NCBI GenBank assembly: GCA_039922495.1
Contig: JBDTEO010000004.1
Coordinates: forward strand, 1 to 33,061
Direction: 5' to 3'
Length of the DNA: 33,061 nt
Source of the DNA: JALYYC01 sp039922495
Lineage (GTDB): Bacteria; Chloroflexota; Dormibacteria; CF-121
The notes under the pieces: generated by a model
The model's database searches: none
Told to the model about the DNA's origin: nothing
What the model saw: only the letters and a program-made list of their open reading frames with translations
Part shown: positions 16,654-27,400 of the stretch, one piece after another
Position numbering within the stretch: the first letter of the stretch is position 1
How the letters are laid out: the number at the start of each line of letters is the position of its first letter
Translations under genes and position numbers: made by a program

Positions 16654-17280
16654 CTAGCTGGTTGGCGAGGCGGTGACGACGACCCGCTGGGTGTCGACCC
16701 AGTTGGGCCAGCAGGTGAAGAGGGTCAGCCGGACATCATTGGTTGGGTTCAGGATCTGGACCGCCGTCGGCTGCACAATGCTGCGGCCGGTCACGTGATA
16801 GACGAGCGGGGAGGCGCCCGCCGGCGTGACGTCGATCTCGTCCCCGGTCCCGAGATCCTTCAGCCGGCCAAACACGCTGCCCTCGATGTCATCGTGGCCG
16901 TAGAGGACCGCGTTGCCGCTCCCGATGGCGGATGAGTGGTCGAAATGGGTCACGGAATAGCCCTTCGCGATCAACATGTTGCCGCCGCCGTCGACACCGC
17001 GGTTGAAGATCGGCGCGTTCGTGATGCCGATTTTGGGAATCGAGAGATAGGCGATCGGCTGGCTCGGCCCAGCCCCGCTGCTGTGCAGGCCGGGCAGCAG
17101 CTTGGGATGCTGGTGCGGCGGCGACAACGGATCATTCAGTCCCCGGATGGGGGGCAGGGCGCTGACGGTGGAGTCGGCGCCGCGAAAGAGGCTCAGCTGT
17201 GGCAACGCCGTCGCCATCAGCACCAGCCCGATCGCAATCAGCAATCCCGCTATCAGGTTTCGCCGCATTCCTACCATCAT
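16654..17280 (-). CDS. Sortase (class D/E-like transpeptidase)
   Basis: 208 aa from ATG 17280; in-frame ATGs at 17277 and 17268 and a start at 17307 are also possible because no start has a well-spaced Shine-Dalgarno. One N-terminal transmembrane helix (about 8-26), a Pro/His-rich linker, then the sortase barrel. Catalytic triad visible: H129 (LYGHDD), C190 (LTLFTCWPNW) and R199 (TQRVVV). Sortases cleave a C-terminal sorting motif and attach surface proteins to peptidoglycan or a pilin. No LPxTG-type substrate is encoded next to it, so it is an orphan here and may be a housekeeping enzyme. Confidence 0.9.
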   Translation of the reverse strand: MMVGMRRNLIAGLLIAIGLVLMATALPQLSLFRGADSTVSALPPIRGLNDPLSPPHQHPKLLPGLHSSGAGPSQPIAYLSIPKIGITNAPIFNRGVDGGGNMLIAKGYSVTHFDHSSAIGSGNAVLYGHDDIEGSVFGRLKDLGTGDEIDVTPAGASPLVYHVTGRSIVQPTAVQILNPTNDVRLTLFTCWPNWVDTQRVVVTASPTS

Positions 17281-17372
17281 AGTCAGGCGAATCCGGCAGT
17301 CTGTCAAGCCACGGCCAGGAGGGGCGTGGTTGGAGCGCCGGCCGGCTGGCCGACGCTCCCGCGGTTAGATGC

Positions 17373-17723
17373 TTAGGCCGCCTTGCGAGCTGCCGTCCGC
17401 AGGTAGGCCTCGCGGACGGCCTTCGGGAAGGACCAGCGCGGCTTGCGCGACGCGGCACGGGCCTTGAGGATCATCGGCTCCTTGGTGAAGGGGTTGATGC
17501 CCCGTCCCGCCTTGCGCGCCTTGACCTCACGCCAGGCCAGGGCACCGATCTGCGGGAACCGAACGCGCTGCCCGCGGGCTCCGGCCGAAACGGCCTGCTC
17601 AAAGACATCCTGGACCGCGGCGTTGAGTTCCGACTTCTTGATCTTGACCGTTCCGTTCTTTCCCAGATTCTCGTGCAGCAGGCTAACAAAGGTCGACGCC
17701 GTCCACTTCTGCGCTTTCGCCAT
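17373..17723 (-). CDS. HU/IHF-type DNA-binding protein
   Basis: 116 aa, somewhat longer than the usual 90-100. ATG 17723 has GGAGGA 5 nt upstream. The HU fold is seen as the N-terminal helices (TASTFVSLLHENL, KKSELNAAVQDVFEQAV), then RVRFPQIGALAWREVKAR and the arm region GRGINPFTKEPMILKAR. The C-terminal extension is basic (RTAARKAA). It should bind and bend DNA as a dimer. The conserved arm RNP of classical HU reads GINP here. Confidence 0.85.
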   Translation of the reverse strand: MAKAQKWTASTFVSLLHENLGKNGTVKIKKSELNAAVQDVFEQAVSAGARGQRVRFPQIGALAWREVKARKAGRGINPFTKEPMILKARAASRKPRWSFPKAVREAYLRTAARKAA

Positions 17724-17844
17724 TCTTTCCTCCGTGATTTAGGGTGTTGCCTCGGCGGCACGGCCGCCATGTTCTCATAGGAAACGCTGCCGTGCGCAAA
17801 ACCTGCACGTTTTGGGCCAAAAAGGGCCACTTTCACGGTAGGAA

Positions 17845-18060
17845 CTAACGCGAGTGGCGCAGCGAGAAGGCGATCCGGTCGTCCAGGAGCCAGTCCTCTT
17901 CGAGGTCGAGGACGGTCAGCAGCAGGTCTTCATGGACGTCTTCGAGACTCTGCCGCAGCCGGAACGCGTCCGCGTCGAGCGGCTTCGGCACGAGCGCCTC
18001 AAACTGATCGGAGGCTTGCACCAGGCCATCACATCCTGCTGCCTCCGTTGTAGCGTGCAA
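17845..18060 (-). CDS. Possible small acidic hypothetical protein
   Basis: 71 codons from TTG 18060; codon usage resembles its neighbours and the product is acidic and Leu-rich (DLLLTVLDLEEDWLLDD). However, the start has no Shine-Dalgarno, and an opposite-strand frame (17854-18078) has similar codon quality. No family recognised. This is the only candidate gene in the 412-nt gap between the HU-like and acyl-CoA ligase genes; otherwise I see only short GGCC-rich palindromes there (about 17812-17830). Confidence 0.3.
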   Translation of the reverse strand: MHATTEAAGCDGLVQASDQFEALVPKPLDADAFRLRQSLEDVHEDLLLTVLDLEEDWLLDDRIAFSLRHSR

Positions 18061-18135
18061 ACATTAAGAGGGCGCTAGAGCCGGGTCGCGCGTCTGTGCG
18101 TGCAACCAGCCTGGCACAACCGCGCGACGACGGCG

Positions 18136-19761
18136 TTACTCGGAGGGCCGGTTGGTCTCGACCTGGCTGAGCGCGCGCTCGCGGATCGCCTTTTTGTCGA
18201 ACTTGCCGACGCTGGTCTTGGGGATCTCGTCGATGAACCGGATCTCGTCGGGAAGCCACCAGCGGGCCACCTGCGGCCGCAGGAACTCCAGGATCTCCTC
18301 CTGGGTCAGCCTGCCCTTGAATTCCGGCTTCGCTACCACGTAGGCGACCGGGCGCTCCTGCCATTTGGGATGGGGAACCCCGATCACCGCGGCTTCCAGC
18401 ACGCCGGGGTGCCCCATGATGGTGGATTCGAGCTCGACCGAGGAGATCCACTCCCCGCCGGATTTGACCAGGTCTTTGACGCGGTCGACGATCTGGATGT
18501 AGCCGTCGGGATCGACGTTGGCGACATCGCCAGTCCGCAGCCATCCATCGGCGGTAAAGCGGTCGGCGTCGACGCCGCGGTAGTAGCTGCCCGTGATCCA
18601 GGGCCCACGCACCTGGATCTCACCCACGCTCTTGCCATCCCAGGGCACCGGGCTGTTGCGCTCGACGTCCATCAGCCGGAGCTCGACGCCGGCCAGCGGC
18701 AGCCCCTGCTTGAGCTTGATCCGTCGCCGGTCGCTCTCCTGGAGCTGGCTTTTTAGGGTCGCCGTGGCGGCCACGGGCGAGGTCTCGGTCATGCCCCAGC
18801 CGTGATCGACGGTGAGGCCGTGGCGGGTCAACCCGTCATAGAGCGCCGGCGGCAGGGCGGAGCCGCCGTTGAAGAGCAGCAACCCGGGGAGGTCCAGTCC
18901 GGTCTTGTCCAGGTGTTGCAGCAGGGCGATCCAGACGCTCGGCACGCCGGCCGTCAGCGTTACGCCCTCACTCTGGAAGAGGTCGATCAGGCTGATTGGA
19001 TCGAGAAAGCGATCGGGAAAGACCAGGGTCGCCCCGACCATCGCTGCCGCGTAGGGCATGCCCCAGGCGTTCGCGTGGAACATGGGCACCACCGGGAGGG
19101 CGACACTTTGCTCGGAGATTCCCAGGCCGCCGCCGACGGCGATGCCGAAGGAATGGAGGACGGCGGAGCGATGACTGTAGACGACGCCTTTGGGTTTGCC
19201 GGTGGTGCCCGACGTGTAGCACATCGCTGAGGCGTCGCGCTCGTCGATCTCGGGCCAGGGGTAGGCGGTCGGGCGGCCGGCGATCAGCTCCTCGTAGGAC
19301 GCGGTCGGGGTCAGCTGGCCGTTGGCCGCGGGCCCGTCCGAAATAACCACGAACTGCCGAACCGTCTTGAGCTTCCCGGCGACGCGCTCGAGCACCGGCA
19401 TCAGGGATTGGTCGACGAACACGACCGTGTCCTCCGCGTCGTTGATGATGAATTCGAGGTGCTCGGGGAAGAGCCGCGGATTCAAGGTATGAAGCACCGC
19501 CCCGGAACAGGGGACGGCAAAGTACAGCTCGAAATGGCGGGCGTTGTTCCAGGCGAGGGTGGCCACCCGATCGCCGGGCTTGACGCCCAGCTCGCGCAGC
19601 GCGTGGGCCAGCTGGGCCACCCGGCCGCCGAACTCGGCATAGGTGTAGCGGCTTTTGCCGGTTGGGGTACGCGTGACGATCGACTTGGCCGGGAAGAGGG
19701 TGGTCGAACGCCAGAGGAAATGCTGGAGCGTCAGGGGGAAATCCGGCATCGTGCTACGCAT
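18136..19761 (-). CDS. Medium/long-chain acyl-CoA synthetase (AMP-binding)
   Basis: 541 aa; ATG 19761 is preceded by AGGTGA with good spacing. Adenylate-forming signature YTSGTTGKPKGVVYSH (residues about 190-205), then GWGMTETSP, YYRGVDADRFTADGWLRTGD, and the C-terminal hinge/Lys motif KTSVGKFDKKAIRE with the catalytic Lys. The enzyme activates a carboxylate to acyl-AMP and then acyl-CoA. Overall it resembles the medium-chain fatty acyl-CoA ligases used in beta-oxidation. It stands alone in this window without other fatty-acid genes. Confidence 0.92.
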   Translation of the reverse strand: MRSTMPDFPLTLQHFLWRSTTLFPAKSIVTRTPTGKSRYTYAEFGGRVAQLAHALRELGVKPGDRVATLAWNNARHFELYFAVPCSGAVLHTLNPRLFPEHLEFIINDAEDTVVFVDQSLMPVLERVAGKLKTVRQFVVISDGPAANGQLTPTASYEELIAGRPTAYPWPEIDERDASAMCYTSGTTGKPKGVVYSHRSAVLHSFGIAVGGGLGISEQSVALPVVPMFHANAWGMPYAAAMVGATLVFPDRFLDPISLIDLFQSEGVTLTAGVPSVWIALLQHLDKTGLDLPGLLLFNGGSALPPALYDGLTRHGLTVDHGWGMTETSPVAATATLKSQLQESDRRRIKLKQGLPLAGVELRLMDVERNSPVPWDGKSVGEIQVRGPWITGSYYRGVDADRFTADGWLRTGDVANVDPDGYIQIVDRVKDLVKSGGEWISSVELESTIMGHPGVLEAAVIGVPHPKWQERPVAYVVAKPEFKGRLTQEEILEFLRPQVARWWLPDEIRFIDEIPKTSVGKFDKKAIRERALSQVETNRPSE

Positions 19762-19933
19762 CAATTCACCTTTCCTCGCGGCCTTTTTGGCGATATTCCG
19801 GGCAGGATGGACCGTATTCGTATCGCAATACCGCCATGATATGCTGGATTTCGGGCCTGTCCAGCCCGGTCATGGCAAGCCCAGGCAACGCAAGCGGACC
19901 GGGGATAACTTTGCGAAGGAGCTAGCGACGGAC

Positions 19934-20137
19934 GTGGCGCAGAACGGGACGATCAAGCGACTGGTGATGGATCGGGGATTCGGGTTCTTGAGCGGCGAGG
20001 ACGGGAAGGAGTATTTCTTTCATCGCTCCTCGGTCGAGGGCTCATTCGAGGGGTTGCAGGAGGGGCAGAAGGTCAGCTTCGACGTCGAATCCTCTGCGCC
20101 CAAGGGTCCGCGGGCCTCGCGGGTACGGGTCGCCTAA
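19934..20137 (+). CDS. Cold-shock domain protein
   Basis: 67 aa OB-fold protein from GTG 19934, with AAGGAG at 19916-19921 (spacing slightly long, 12 nt). RNP1-type GFGFL and RNP2-type YFFHRSS are present, followed by LQEGQKVSFDVE and KGPRASRVRV, as in CspA proteins. It binds single-stranded RNA/DNA and acts as an RNA chaperone. RNP1 reads DRGFGFLSGEDG rather than KGFGFI. Monocistronic, ending at a strong terminator. Confidence 0.92.
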   Translation: MAQNGTIKRLVMDRGFGFLSGEDGKEYFFHRSSVEGSFEGLQEGQKVSFDVESSAPKGPRASRVRVA

Positions 20138-20152
20138 CCGCCCAGTCGGAAG

Positions 20153-20186
20153 AAAGGCCCGGTCTGACCCGGGCCTTTGTTGTTTT
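20153..20186 (+). terminator. Rho-independent terminator between csp and arsM
   Basis: Perfect 10-bp stem AAAGGCCCGG/CCGGGCCTTT (20153-20162, 20169-20178), 6-nt loop, then GTTGTTTT. It lies 15 nt after the cold-shock stop. Because the stem begins with AAA, the minus strand also shows TTT then CTTCC, so it may also end the convergent arsM transcript. Confidence 0.85.
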
Positions 20187-20973
20187 AGGCGGGCCTGACC
20201 GCCCGGATGAAGGCGCTGCCGATCTTCCCCGGGGTGCCCTCAGCTAACCCTGCCTCAGCCGGCGTATACGGGTGGGTAATTTCGATTACCACGTCGGTGA
20301 ACCCAGCGGCGGTGACGGTCGCCCGATAGGCCTCAACGGGGATCGTCCCTGCGATGCATCCGGCCCACGCGTCAAGGGCGGACTTCACGGCGGCTGGGAG
20401 CGGCTCGATCTCGACCATGTCGGAAACGGCCAGCCGGCCACCCGGCTTCAGCACCCGAAATGCCTCTCGGATCACCGCGCCCTTGTCGGCCGCCAGGTTG
20501 ATCACGCAATTCGAAATGACGACATCGACGGCGCCATCGGGGAGCGGCACCGCCTCGATGGTTCCCTTCAAGAACGTCGCGTTCTCGACGCCGGCCTGCG
20601 TTTTGTGCGTGTTGGCCAGGGCCAGCATCTCGTCCGTCATGTCGACGCCGTAGGCATGGCCGCCCGGGGAGACTCGGCGGGCAGACAGCAGCACGTCGAG
20701 GCCGGCTCCGCTGCCCAGGTCTAAAACGGTCTGGCCGGGGTAGAGCATGGCCAGCGCCACCGGGTTTCCGCAGCCGAGGCTCACGCCCAGTGGCACCCCG
20801 AGGTCTCGCACCTGTTGCTCCGAGTACTCATCCGTGTTCAGGGCAGAGTCCGCGGTGCTCGCGGCCGGGCTGCCACAGCAACTCGAACCGCAGCAGGCGG
20901 CATCGCTGCCTTTCGCCATCTTGATGGCCAGGTCCGCGTACCTCGCGCGGACCGCCTCTTGCGTTGGCTCCAT
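20185..20973 (-). CDS. arsM: Arsenite S-adenosylmethionine methyltransferase
   Basis: 262 aa class I methyltransferase. SAM motif VLDLGSGAGLD (residues about 83-93), acidic loop in YGVDMTDEM. As(III)-binding Cys are expected at C68 (VSLGCGNPV), C156 (ISNCVINL) and C206 (WAGCIAGT). There is an additional Cys-rich segment CCGSSCCGS (C27/C28, C32/C33), found in many ArsM proteins. It converts As(III) to methylated, partly volatile arsenicals. Its ATG directly follows the stop (TAG) of a 48-aa ORF with a strong Shine-Dalgarno, so translation may be coupled. Divergent from arsR-arsC through a shared promoter/operator region. Confidence 0.95.
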   Translation of the reverse strand: MEPTQEAVRARYADLAIKMAKGSDAACCGSSCCGSPAASTADSALNTDEYSEQQVRDLGVPLGVSLGCGNPVALAMLYPGQTVLDLGSGAGLDVLLSARRVSPGGHAYGVDMTDEMLALANTHKTQAGVENATFLKGTIEAVPLPDGAVDVVISNCVINLAADKGAVIREAFRVLKPGGRLAVSDMVEIEPLPAAVKSALDAWAGCIAGTIPVEAYRATVTAAGFTDVVIEITHPYTPAEAGLAEGTPGKIGSAFIRAVRPA

Positions 20974-21120
20974 CTAGATCACGCCCCGCGCGTCACGGGC
21001 CAGGGCATCGTGGTGCTCACGAAGGCCCTCGGTGATGCAGCCAGGGGTGCAGGAGGGCTGTCCGGGCGAACAGTACAGGAACGTCGGGGTCGATTGGAAC
21101 GTCAGCAACCGTCTGAACAT
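20974..21120 (-). CDS. Small 48-aa Cys-containing ORF upstream of arsM
   Basis: ATG 21120 is preceded by a perfect AAGGAGG (complement of 21131-21137) at 10-nt spacing, and the stop TAG abuts the arsM ATG. The product begins MFRRLLTFQSTPTFLYC and contains CSPGQPSCTPGC (Cys 17, 24, 28), ending in REHHDALARDARGVI. GC-rich third positions match coding sequence. Three Cys and the position in a promoter-driven ars operon suggest a thiol or arsenic-binding role or a translational leader for arsM; both are inference. I do not recognise a family. Confidence 0.6.
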   Translation of the reverse strand: MFRRLLTFQSTPTFLYCSPGQPSCTPGCITEGLREHHDALARDARGVI

Positions 21121-21164
21121 GGGGCGTCATCCTCCTTGCGATCCATCGATGTTCGTCGATGCGT

Positions 21165-21193
21165 AGCATAATCGATCCATAGACGATTGTCAA
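21165..21193 (-). promoter_or_regulatory. Sigma-70-type promoter for the small ORF-arsM operon
   Basis: On the minus strand TTGACA (complement of 21188-21193) is a perfect -35, followed by exactly 17 nt and TATGCT (complement of 21165-21170), 4/6 of the -10 consensus. It lies 44 nt upstream of the small ORF start. Confidence 0.7.
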
Positions 21194-21198
21194 TGGAT
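21175..21198. promoter_or_regulatory. Candidate ArsR operator
   Basis: Inverted repeat ATCCAT-N12-ATGGAT (arms 21175-21180 and 21193-21198). It overlaps the -35 and most of the spacer of the minus-strand promoter and lies 16 nt before the arsR start. ArsR-family dimers bind such interrupted palindromes across promoters; binding here would repress arsM and probably arsR until As(III) is present. Confidence 0.55.
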
Positions 21199-21214
21199 AT
21201 GGTAGGCTCGTGGC

Positions 21215-21553
21215 ATGAAGGCCACCCTGCCGGAACGGACGCGCGGGGTGTGCTGCGCGGCACCGAAGCCGCTTTCGACAACGGAAGCGGATCGACGAGT
21301 CGCTCTCCTGAAGGCGATCGCCGACCCGACGCGCCTGCAGATGGTCGGGATCCTGAAGCGAGCGAACGATCCGGTATGCATCTGCGACTTCACCGCCACC
21401 TTCAAGCTGAGCCAGCCGACGATCTCGCACCACATGGCGCGCTTGCGCGAGGCTGGCCTGGTGGATGTGACCAAGGAAGGACTTTGGGCCTACTACCGGC
21501 TTCGGACGTCGCTTGACGCCAGCACCCTGGCCATCCTCGAGACCGTGGCGTAG
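21215..21553 (+). CDS. arsR: ArsR-family arsenical-responsive repressor
   Basis: 112 aa winged-helix protein. The As(III) site is the Cys pair in NDPVCICDFTA, matching the ELCVCDL motif of ArsR. There is also an N-terminal Cys pair in RGVCCAAP. The recognition helix is KLSQPTISHHMARLREAGLV. As(III) binding should release the protein from the operator between arsR and arsM. arsC starts 2 nt after its stop. Confidence 0.93.
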   Translation: MKATLPERTRGVCCAAPKPLSTTEADRRVALLKAIADPTRLQMVGILKRANDPVCICDFTATFKLSQPTISHHMARLREAGLVDVTKEGLWAYYRLRTSLDASTLAILETVA

Positions 21554-21555
21554 GC

Positions 21556-21960
21556 ATGGCGCGCGTGCTTTTCGTCTGTCTGCACAACGCTGGGCGGTCG
21601 CAGATCAGCCAGGCCCTATTGACGCGTGCGGCGAACGGGATGCACGAAGCCCGCTCAGCCGGGACGCGGCCGGCCACGGCGGTCCATCCGCAAGTCGTCA
21701 CCGCAATGCAGGAGCTCGGGATCGATCTGCGCGATACCCAGCCGGCCCTCCTGACCGACGAGCTGAGCCAGTGGGCGGATGTTGTGGTGACCATGGGGTG
21801 TGGCGACGAGTGTCCGCCAATTCCAGGGAAAATCCACCTCGACTGGGACCTGCCCGACCCGGCCGGACGACCTTTGACGGAAGTCCGCGGCCTACGGGAT
21901 GCGATCGATCACCGAGTCCAGAACCTGGTCACCGAACTCGACCGCCGAGCGAGCCGTTAG
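21556..21960 (+). CDS. arsC: Thioredoxin-type arsenate reductase
   Basis: 134 aa low-molecular-weight-phosphatase fold. P-loop with nucleophilic Cys in VCLHNAGRSQ, and the resolving Cys region TMGCGDECPPIPGK (two Cys), as in the thioredoxin-coupled ArsC of Staphylococcus/Bacillus. Reduces As(V) to As(III). Coupled to arsR. No arsB or acr3 efflux gene is adjacent, so within this window the As(III) produced could only be handled by ArsM. Ends overlapping the next convergent gene by a few bases. Confidence 0.94.
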   Translation: MARVLFVCLHNAGRSQISQALLTRAANGMHEARSAGTRPATAVHPQVVTAMQELGIDLRDTQPALLTDELSQWADVVVTMGCGDECPPIPGKIHLDWDLPDPAGRPLTEVRGLRDAIDHRVQNLVTELDRRASR

Positions 21961-22427
21961 GGCAGCCAGATCTCCGAGGCGGACTGGACGTCGGTGATCC
22001 ACCAGCGGTTCTCGATGTCGACCAGTGTGTAGTGGTAATAACCGAGGAACCGGTGGGTGGTGCGGCGGCCAAGGCCGACGCCTTTCTCGGCGTCCGGTAC
22101 CAGCCGATAGATCCACTCCTCCTTGGTGGTGACGTTGACGTTCTGCGGGCTGGCCTGCAGCCCGTAGGCCGACAGCTCCACCTTGCCGATCTGGAGGTAC
22201 GCGGTGTAGGAAACGTCGAGGACTTCACAGGTGATGTCCAGCCTGGCGGCGGGAAACGACTCGAAATCGCCCGACAGATCGTGCGCCACCTGGGACAGCA
22301 TCGGCTCGAGGTACACCTCGCGAAGGACCTCGGCGTCGCGATTGTTGTAAGCCTGCTGATTGAGCTTGATCGACCTCAGCACCGTTTCCTTGATCGCCGA
22401 CACGTTGAAGGTCGTCTCGCGCTGCAC
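21957..22427 (-). CDS. IMS/SnoaL-like domain protein of unknown function
   Basis: 156 aa from GTG 22427 (start uncertain; no Shine-Dalgarno, and a longer start at 22520 adds a Pro/Arg-rich, unlikely segment). An N-terminal helix IKETVLRSIKLNQQAYNNRDAEVL is followed by strands ending in YTLVDIENRWWITDVQSASE. This pattern is typical of NTF2-like/IMS domains (ARC6-type DUF4101), where such domains bind ligands or proteins. No catalytic residues identified. It is divergent from the signalling cluster, separated by a hairpin-containing gap. Confidence 0.65.
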   Translation of the reverse strand: MQRETTFNVSAIKETVLRSIKLNQQAYNNRDAEVLREVYLEPMLSQVAHDLSGDFESFPAARLDITCEVLDVSYTAYLQIGKVELSAYGLQASPQNVNVTTKEEWIYRLVPDAEKGVGLGRRTTHRFLGYYHYTLVDIENRWWITDVQSASEIWLP

Positions 22428-22474
22428 GTCTAGAGGGTAGCAAAGCGCCGGGGCGGACCTCGCCGTGTGCCGGA

Positions 22475-22517
22475 CCGGCAACGACCGGGTAAACCTTTGT
22501 AAACCCGGGCCCGCCGG
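22475..22517. promoter_or_regulatory. Imperfect hairpin/palindrome upstream of the signalling cluster
   Basis: Nested inverted repeats CCGGC (22475-22479)/GCCGG (22513-22517) and CCGGGT (22485-22490)/ACCCGG (22503-22508). They enclose a loop with two GTAAACC-like direct repeats. It lies about 30 nt before the first possible start of the cluster and may be an operator or an RNA hairpin in the leader. Confidence 0.35.
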
Positions 22518-22598
22518 CACGCAAACGTGGATGAGTAGTGCGAAGCAATGCGCCGCTTCCGCGTCAAATCATTGCGCACTCTGGCGAAAGAGGGGTCT

Positions 22599-24622
22599 GT
22601 GGCAAAAAATCCGTCGTCTCATCGAGTCCAGTTCAATTGGCGGATCTGGCTCGTCCTCGGCGCGGTCACCGAGGGCTTCCTCGTCTTTGTCGCCCGCTCC
22701 TGGGCGCCCTCGCCGGCCACCTACTTTCTGGCGGTGCTTTTCGTGCCGGTGATGGTCATGACCGGGTTCTGGAGCTACAAATATTTCCAGCTCCATCAAC
22801 GGAACGTCGAGCTGGCTCACCGGGCCGACCAAAACCTCCAGGAGCTGACCCACTTCTTCGAGACGGCCACGGCGGTCTCCAACCTGACCAAGCTGGGGGA
22901 GGACCTCGAGACCCTGACCCAGAAGCTCGCCGCACTCCTCGATGTCGAACTGTGCGGCTTCTTTCTTTACCAGGCGGGGCTCGAGTCGTTGATCGCGCCC
23001 GCGGCGCCATCCGGGATGCGGGAGAGCCGGCTCTTCAACCAGATGCGACTCAATCAGCTGCGATTCCGAGCCGATGCCTCGACCCTGATCGGCCGGGTCT
23101 TCACTACCCAACGCCCCCACATCATCGGCGACTGCGTTCACGATTTGGAAGCCGGCCAGCTGCTTCCGCAGACCTTTGGCTATCGAGACATGCTGCTCGT
23201 CCCGCTGAGTTCGGGTGGGCGGCCGCTGGGCGTCCTCCTGCTGGCCAACAAACGCCACGGCAGCTTCAGCGGCAACTACGACGTCAAACTGGCCGCCTCG
23301 CTCGGGGCGGAAGTCGCCGTGTCTTTGGAGAATACGTTCCTCTTCGAGGAAACGCGCCAGCAAGCCCTCCGCCTCGACGCCTCGATGGAAATGCTGCGGC
23401 AGGTCTCGCAGGCGTTGACCGCCACCACGATCAGCCCGGCCTCACTCCTCCAGGCGGTGGCCCGCGCGGTCATCGGGGTGTCTGGTGCCGCCTCCTGTCT
23501 CATCACCCTGACGCAGGGCGGCGTACCGGCCGCCCAGCGCATCGAGGTCGGCGAAGGCTTGCCGCAGCTCGATCCACGGGTGACCGGGTCCCTGCCGCCG
23601 GCGCTGATCGGCCAGGTCGTGCTCGAACAACGCCCGGTGTTCTCCGAGGACGTGCAGCTCGATGGCCGCCTCGCGCTCGACCCCATGACGCAGCAGTCCG
23701 GCTGGCGGGCCGCGCTCGGTCTCCCGATGTTCCTCCAGCGCGAGTTCGTCGGGACGGTGTCCGTTTACTTCCAGGAGCTACGAGCCTTCGATGCCTCGTT
23801 GATGCAGGTCCTGCAGATCCTCGCCAACCAGGCGGCGGTCGCCCTTGACAACGCGCGGCGCTACGAGCGCGAGCGGCAGACGATCGAGATGCTGCAGCGG
23901 GCCAACCTCGAGCTGCAGGAGGCCGACCGCATGAAGTCCGAGTTCCTGACCAATATGTCGCACGAGCTCCGCACGCCGCTCAACGCGATCATCGGCTTCT
24001 CCGAGATCCTTCACACGTCGCCGGACCTCTCTGAAGCCGAACGCTCCGAGTTCGCCGACACCATCCATACCAGCGGGCGAAACCTCCTGAAGCTGATCAA
24101 CGACATCCTCGACCTCACCCATATCCGGGCGGGCCGCCTGGAGCTCAAACCGAGCGCCTGCGTCCTCGCCGAGGCGATTGACGCCGCCGTGTCGGAAAAC
24201 GCTGCCGCCGCCAACCAGAAGGAGCTTTCGGTCCGCTCCGAGGTCGACCGCTCCCAGGAGGTCGTTTTCGACCCACGCAGTCTGCGCCACGTGCTGCAAA
24301 ACCTGGTCAACAACGCAGTCAAGTTCACGCCGCCGCACGGGAGCGTCGTAATCCGGTCGGTCGAGACCCACCCCGGTACCGTCGTGGAGGTCTCGGACTC
24401 CGGGATCGGCATCAGAGCCGAGGATCAGCCGCGGCTGTTCGAGGAGTTCCGCCAGGTTGACGGGTCGACCTCGCGTGGCTACGAAGGCGTCGGTCTGGGC
24501 CTCGCCCTCTCCAAGCGCCTCGTGGAGCTGCAGGGCGGCCACATCTGGGTGGAAAGCCTGCCGGGCCGGGGCAGCACCTTCCGGTTCTTGATCCCGCGGG
24601 TGCCGGCACTGGCGAGGGTCGC

Positions 24623-24626
<4 letters not shown>
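22599..24626 (+). CDS. Membrane sensor histidine kinase (2 TM, GAF-GAF-HisKA-HATPase)
   Basis: 675 aa from GTG 22599 (GAGG 5 nt upstream); an ATG at 22548 would add 17 residues. Two transmembrane helices (about 17-35, 43-61), a coiled linker, two GAF-type sensor domains (about 85-245 and 270-420) with the repeated signature VSLENTFLFEETR / VALDNARRYERER. DHp domain with phospho-acceptor His in NMSHELRTPLNAIIGFSEIL (H455). ATPase domain with N-box LQNLVNNAVKF, G1 DSGIGI and G2 GVGLGLALSKRL. A complete kinase that autophosphorylates on His. Its stop overlaps the next start (ATGA), so the cluster begins as an operon. No receiver on this protein. Confidence 0.92.
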
Positions 24627-27049
<2,423 letters not shown>

Positions 27050-27400
27050 CCCGGTCAACCTGCGGTTGGCCCAGTTCCTACTGGAAAAACGCGGGTTCCA
27101 GGTCAAAAAGGCCGGCAGCGGCGCCGAATGCCTGGCCGAGATGGCCGCCGACCTGCCCGACATCGTCCTGATGGACATTCAGCTACCGGGCGAGGACGGG
27201 CTCGCCGTCACCCGCAAGATCCGCTCGAACCCGCGGACCGCCGGGGTGGTGATCGTGGCCCTGACCGCCCATGCGATGTCCGGAGACCGCGAACGCATCC
27301 TGGCCGCCGGCTGTGACGGCTACATCCCCAAGCCGGTCGATCCGCACGGGCTGCCCACCGAGGTCACTCGATATCTCCAGCAGGGCCGGTTGAAGACGGC

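Noticed and set aside
17854..18078. Plus-strand 74-codon frame
   Set aside because: No Shine-Dalgarno and no family; the opposite-strand candidate is about as good, so I list only that one at low confidence.
21017..21433. 138-codon minus-strand frame across the arsR-arsM gap
   Set aside because: It runs antisense through arsR; the 48-codon ORF in another frame has the Shine-Dalgarno and abuts arsM.
22538..23848. 436-codon plus-strand frame inside the first kinase gene
   Set aside because: Out-of-frame shadow with Pro/Arg/Gly-rich composition typical of GC-rich overlap frames.
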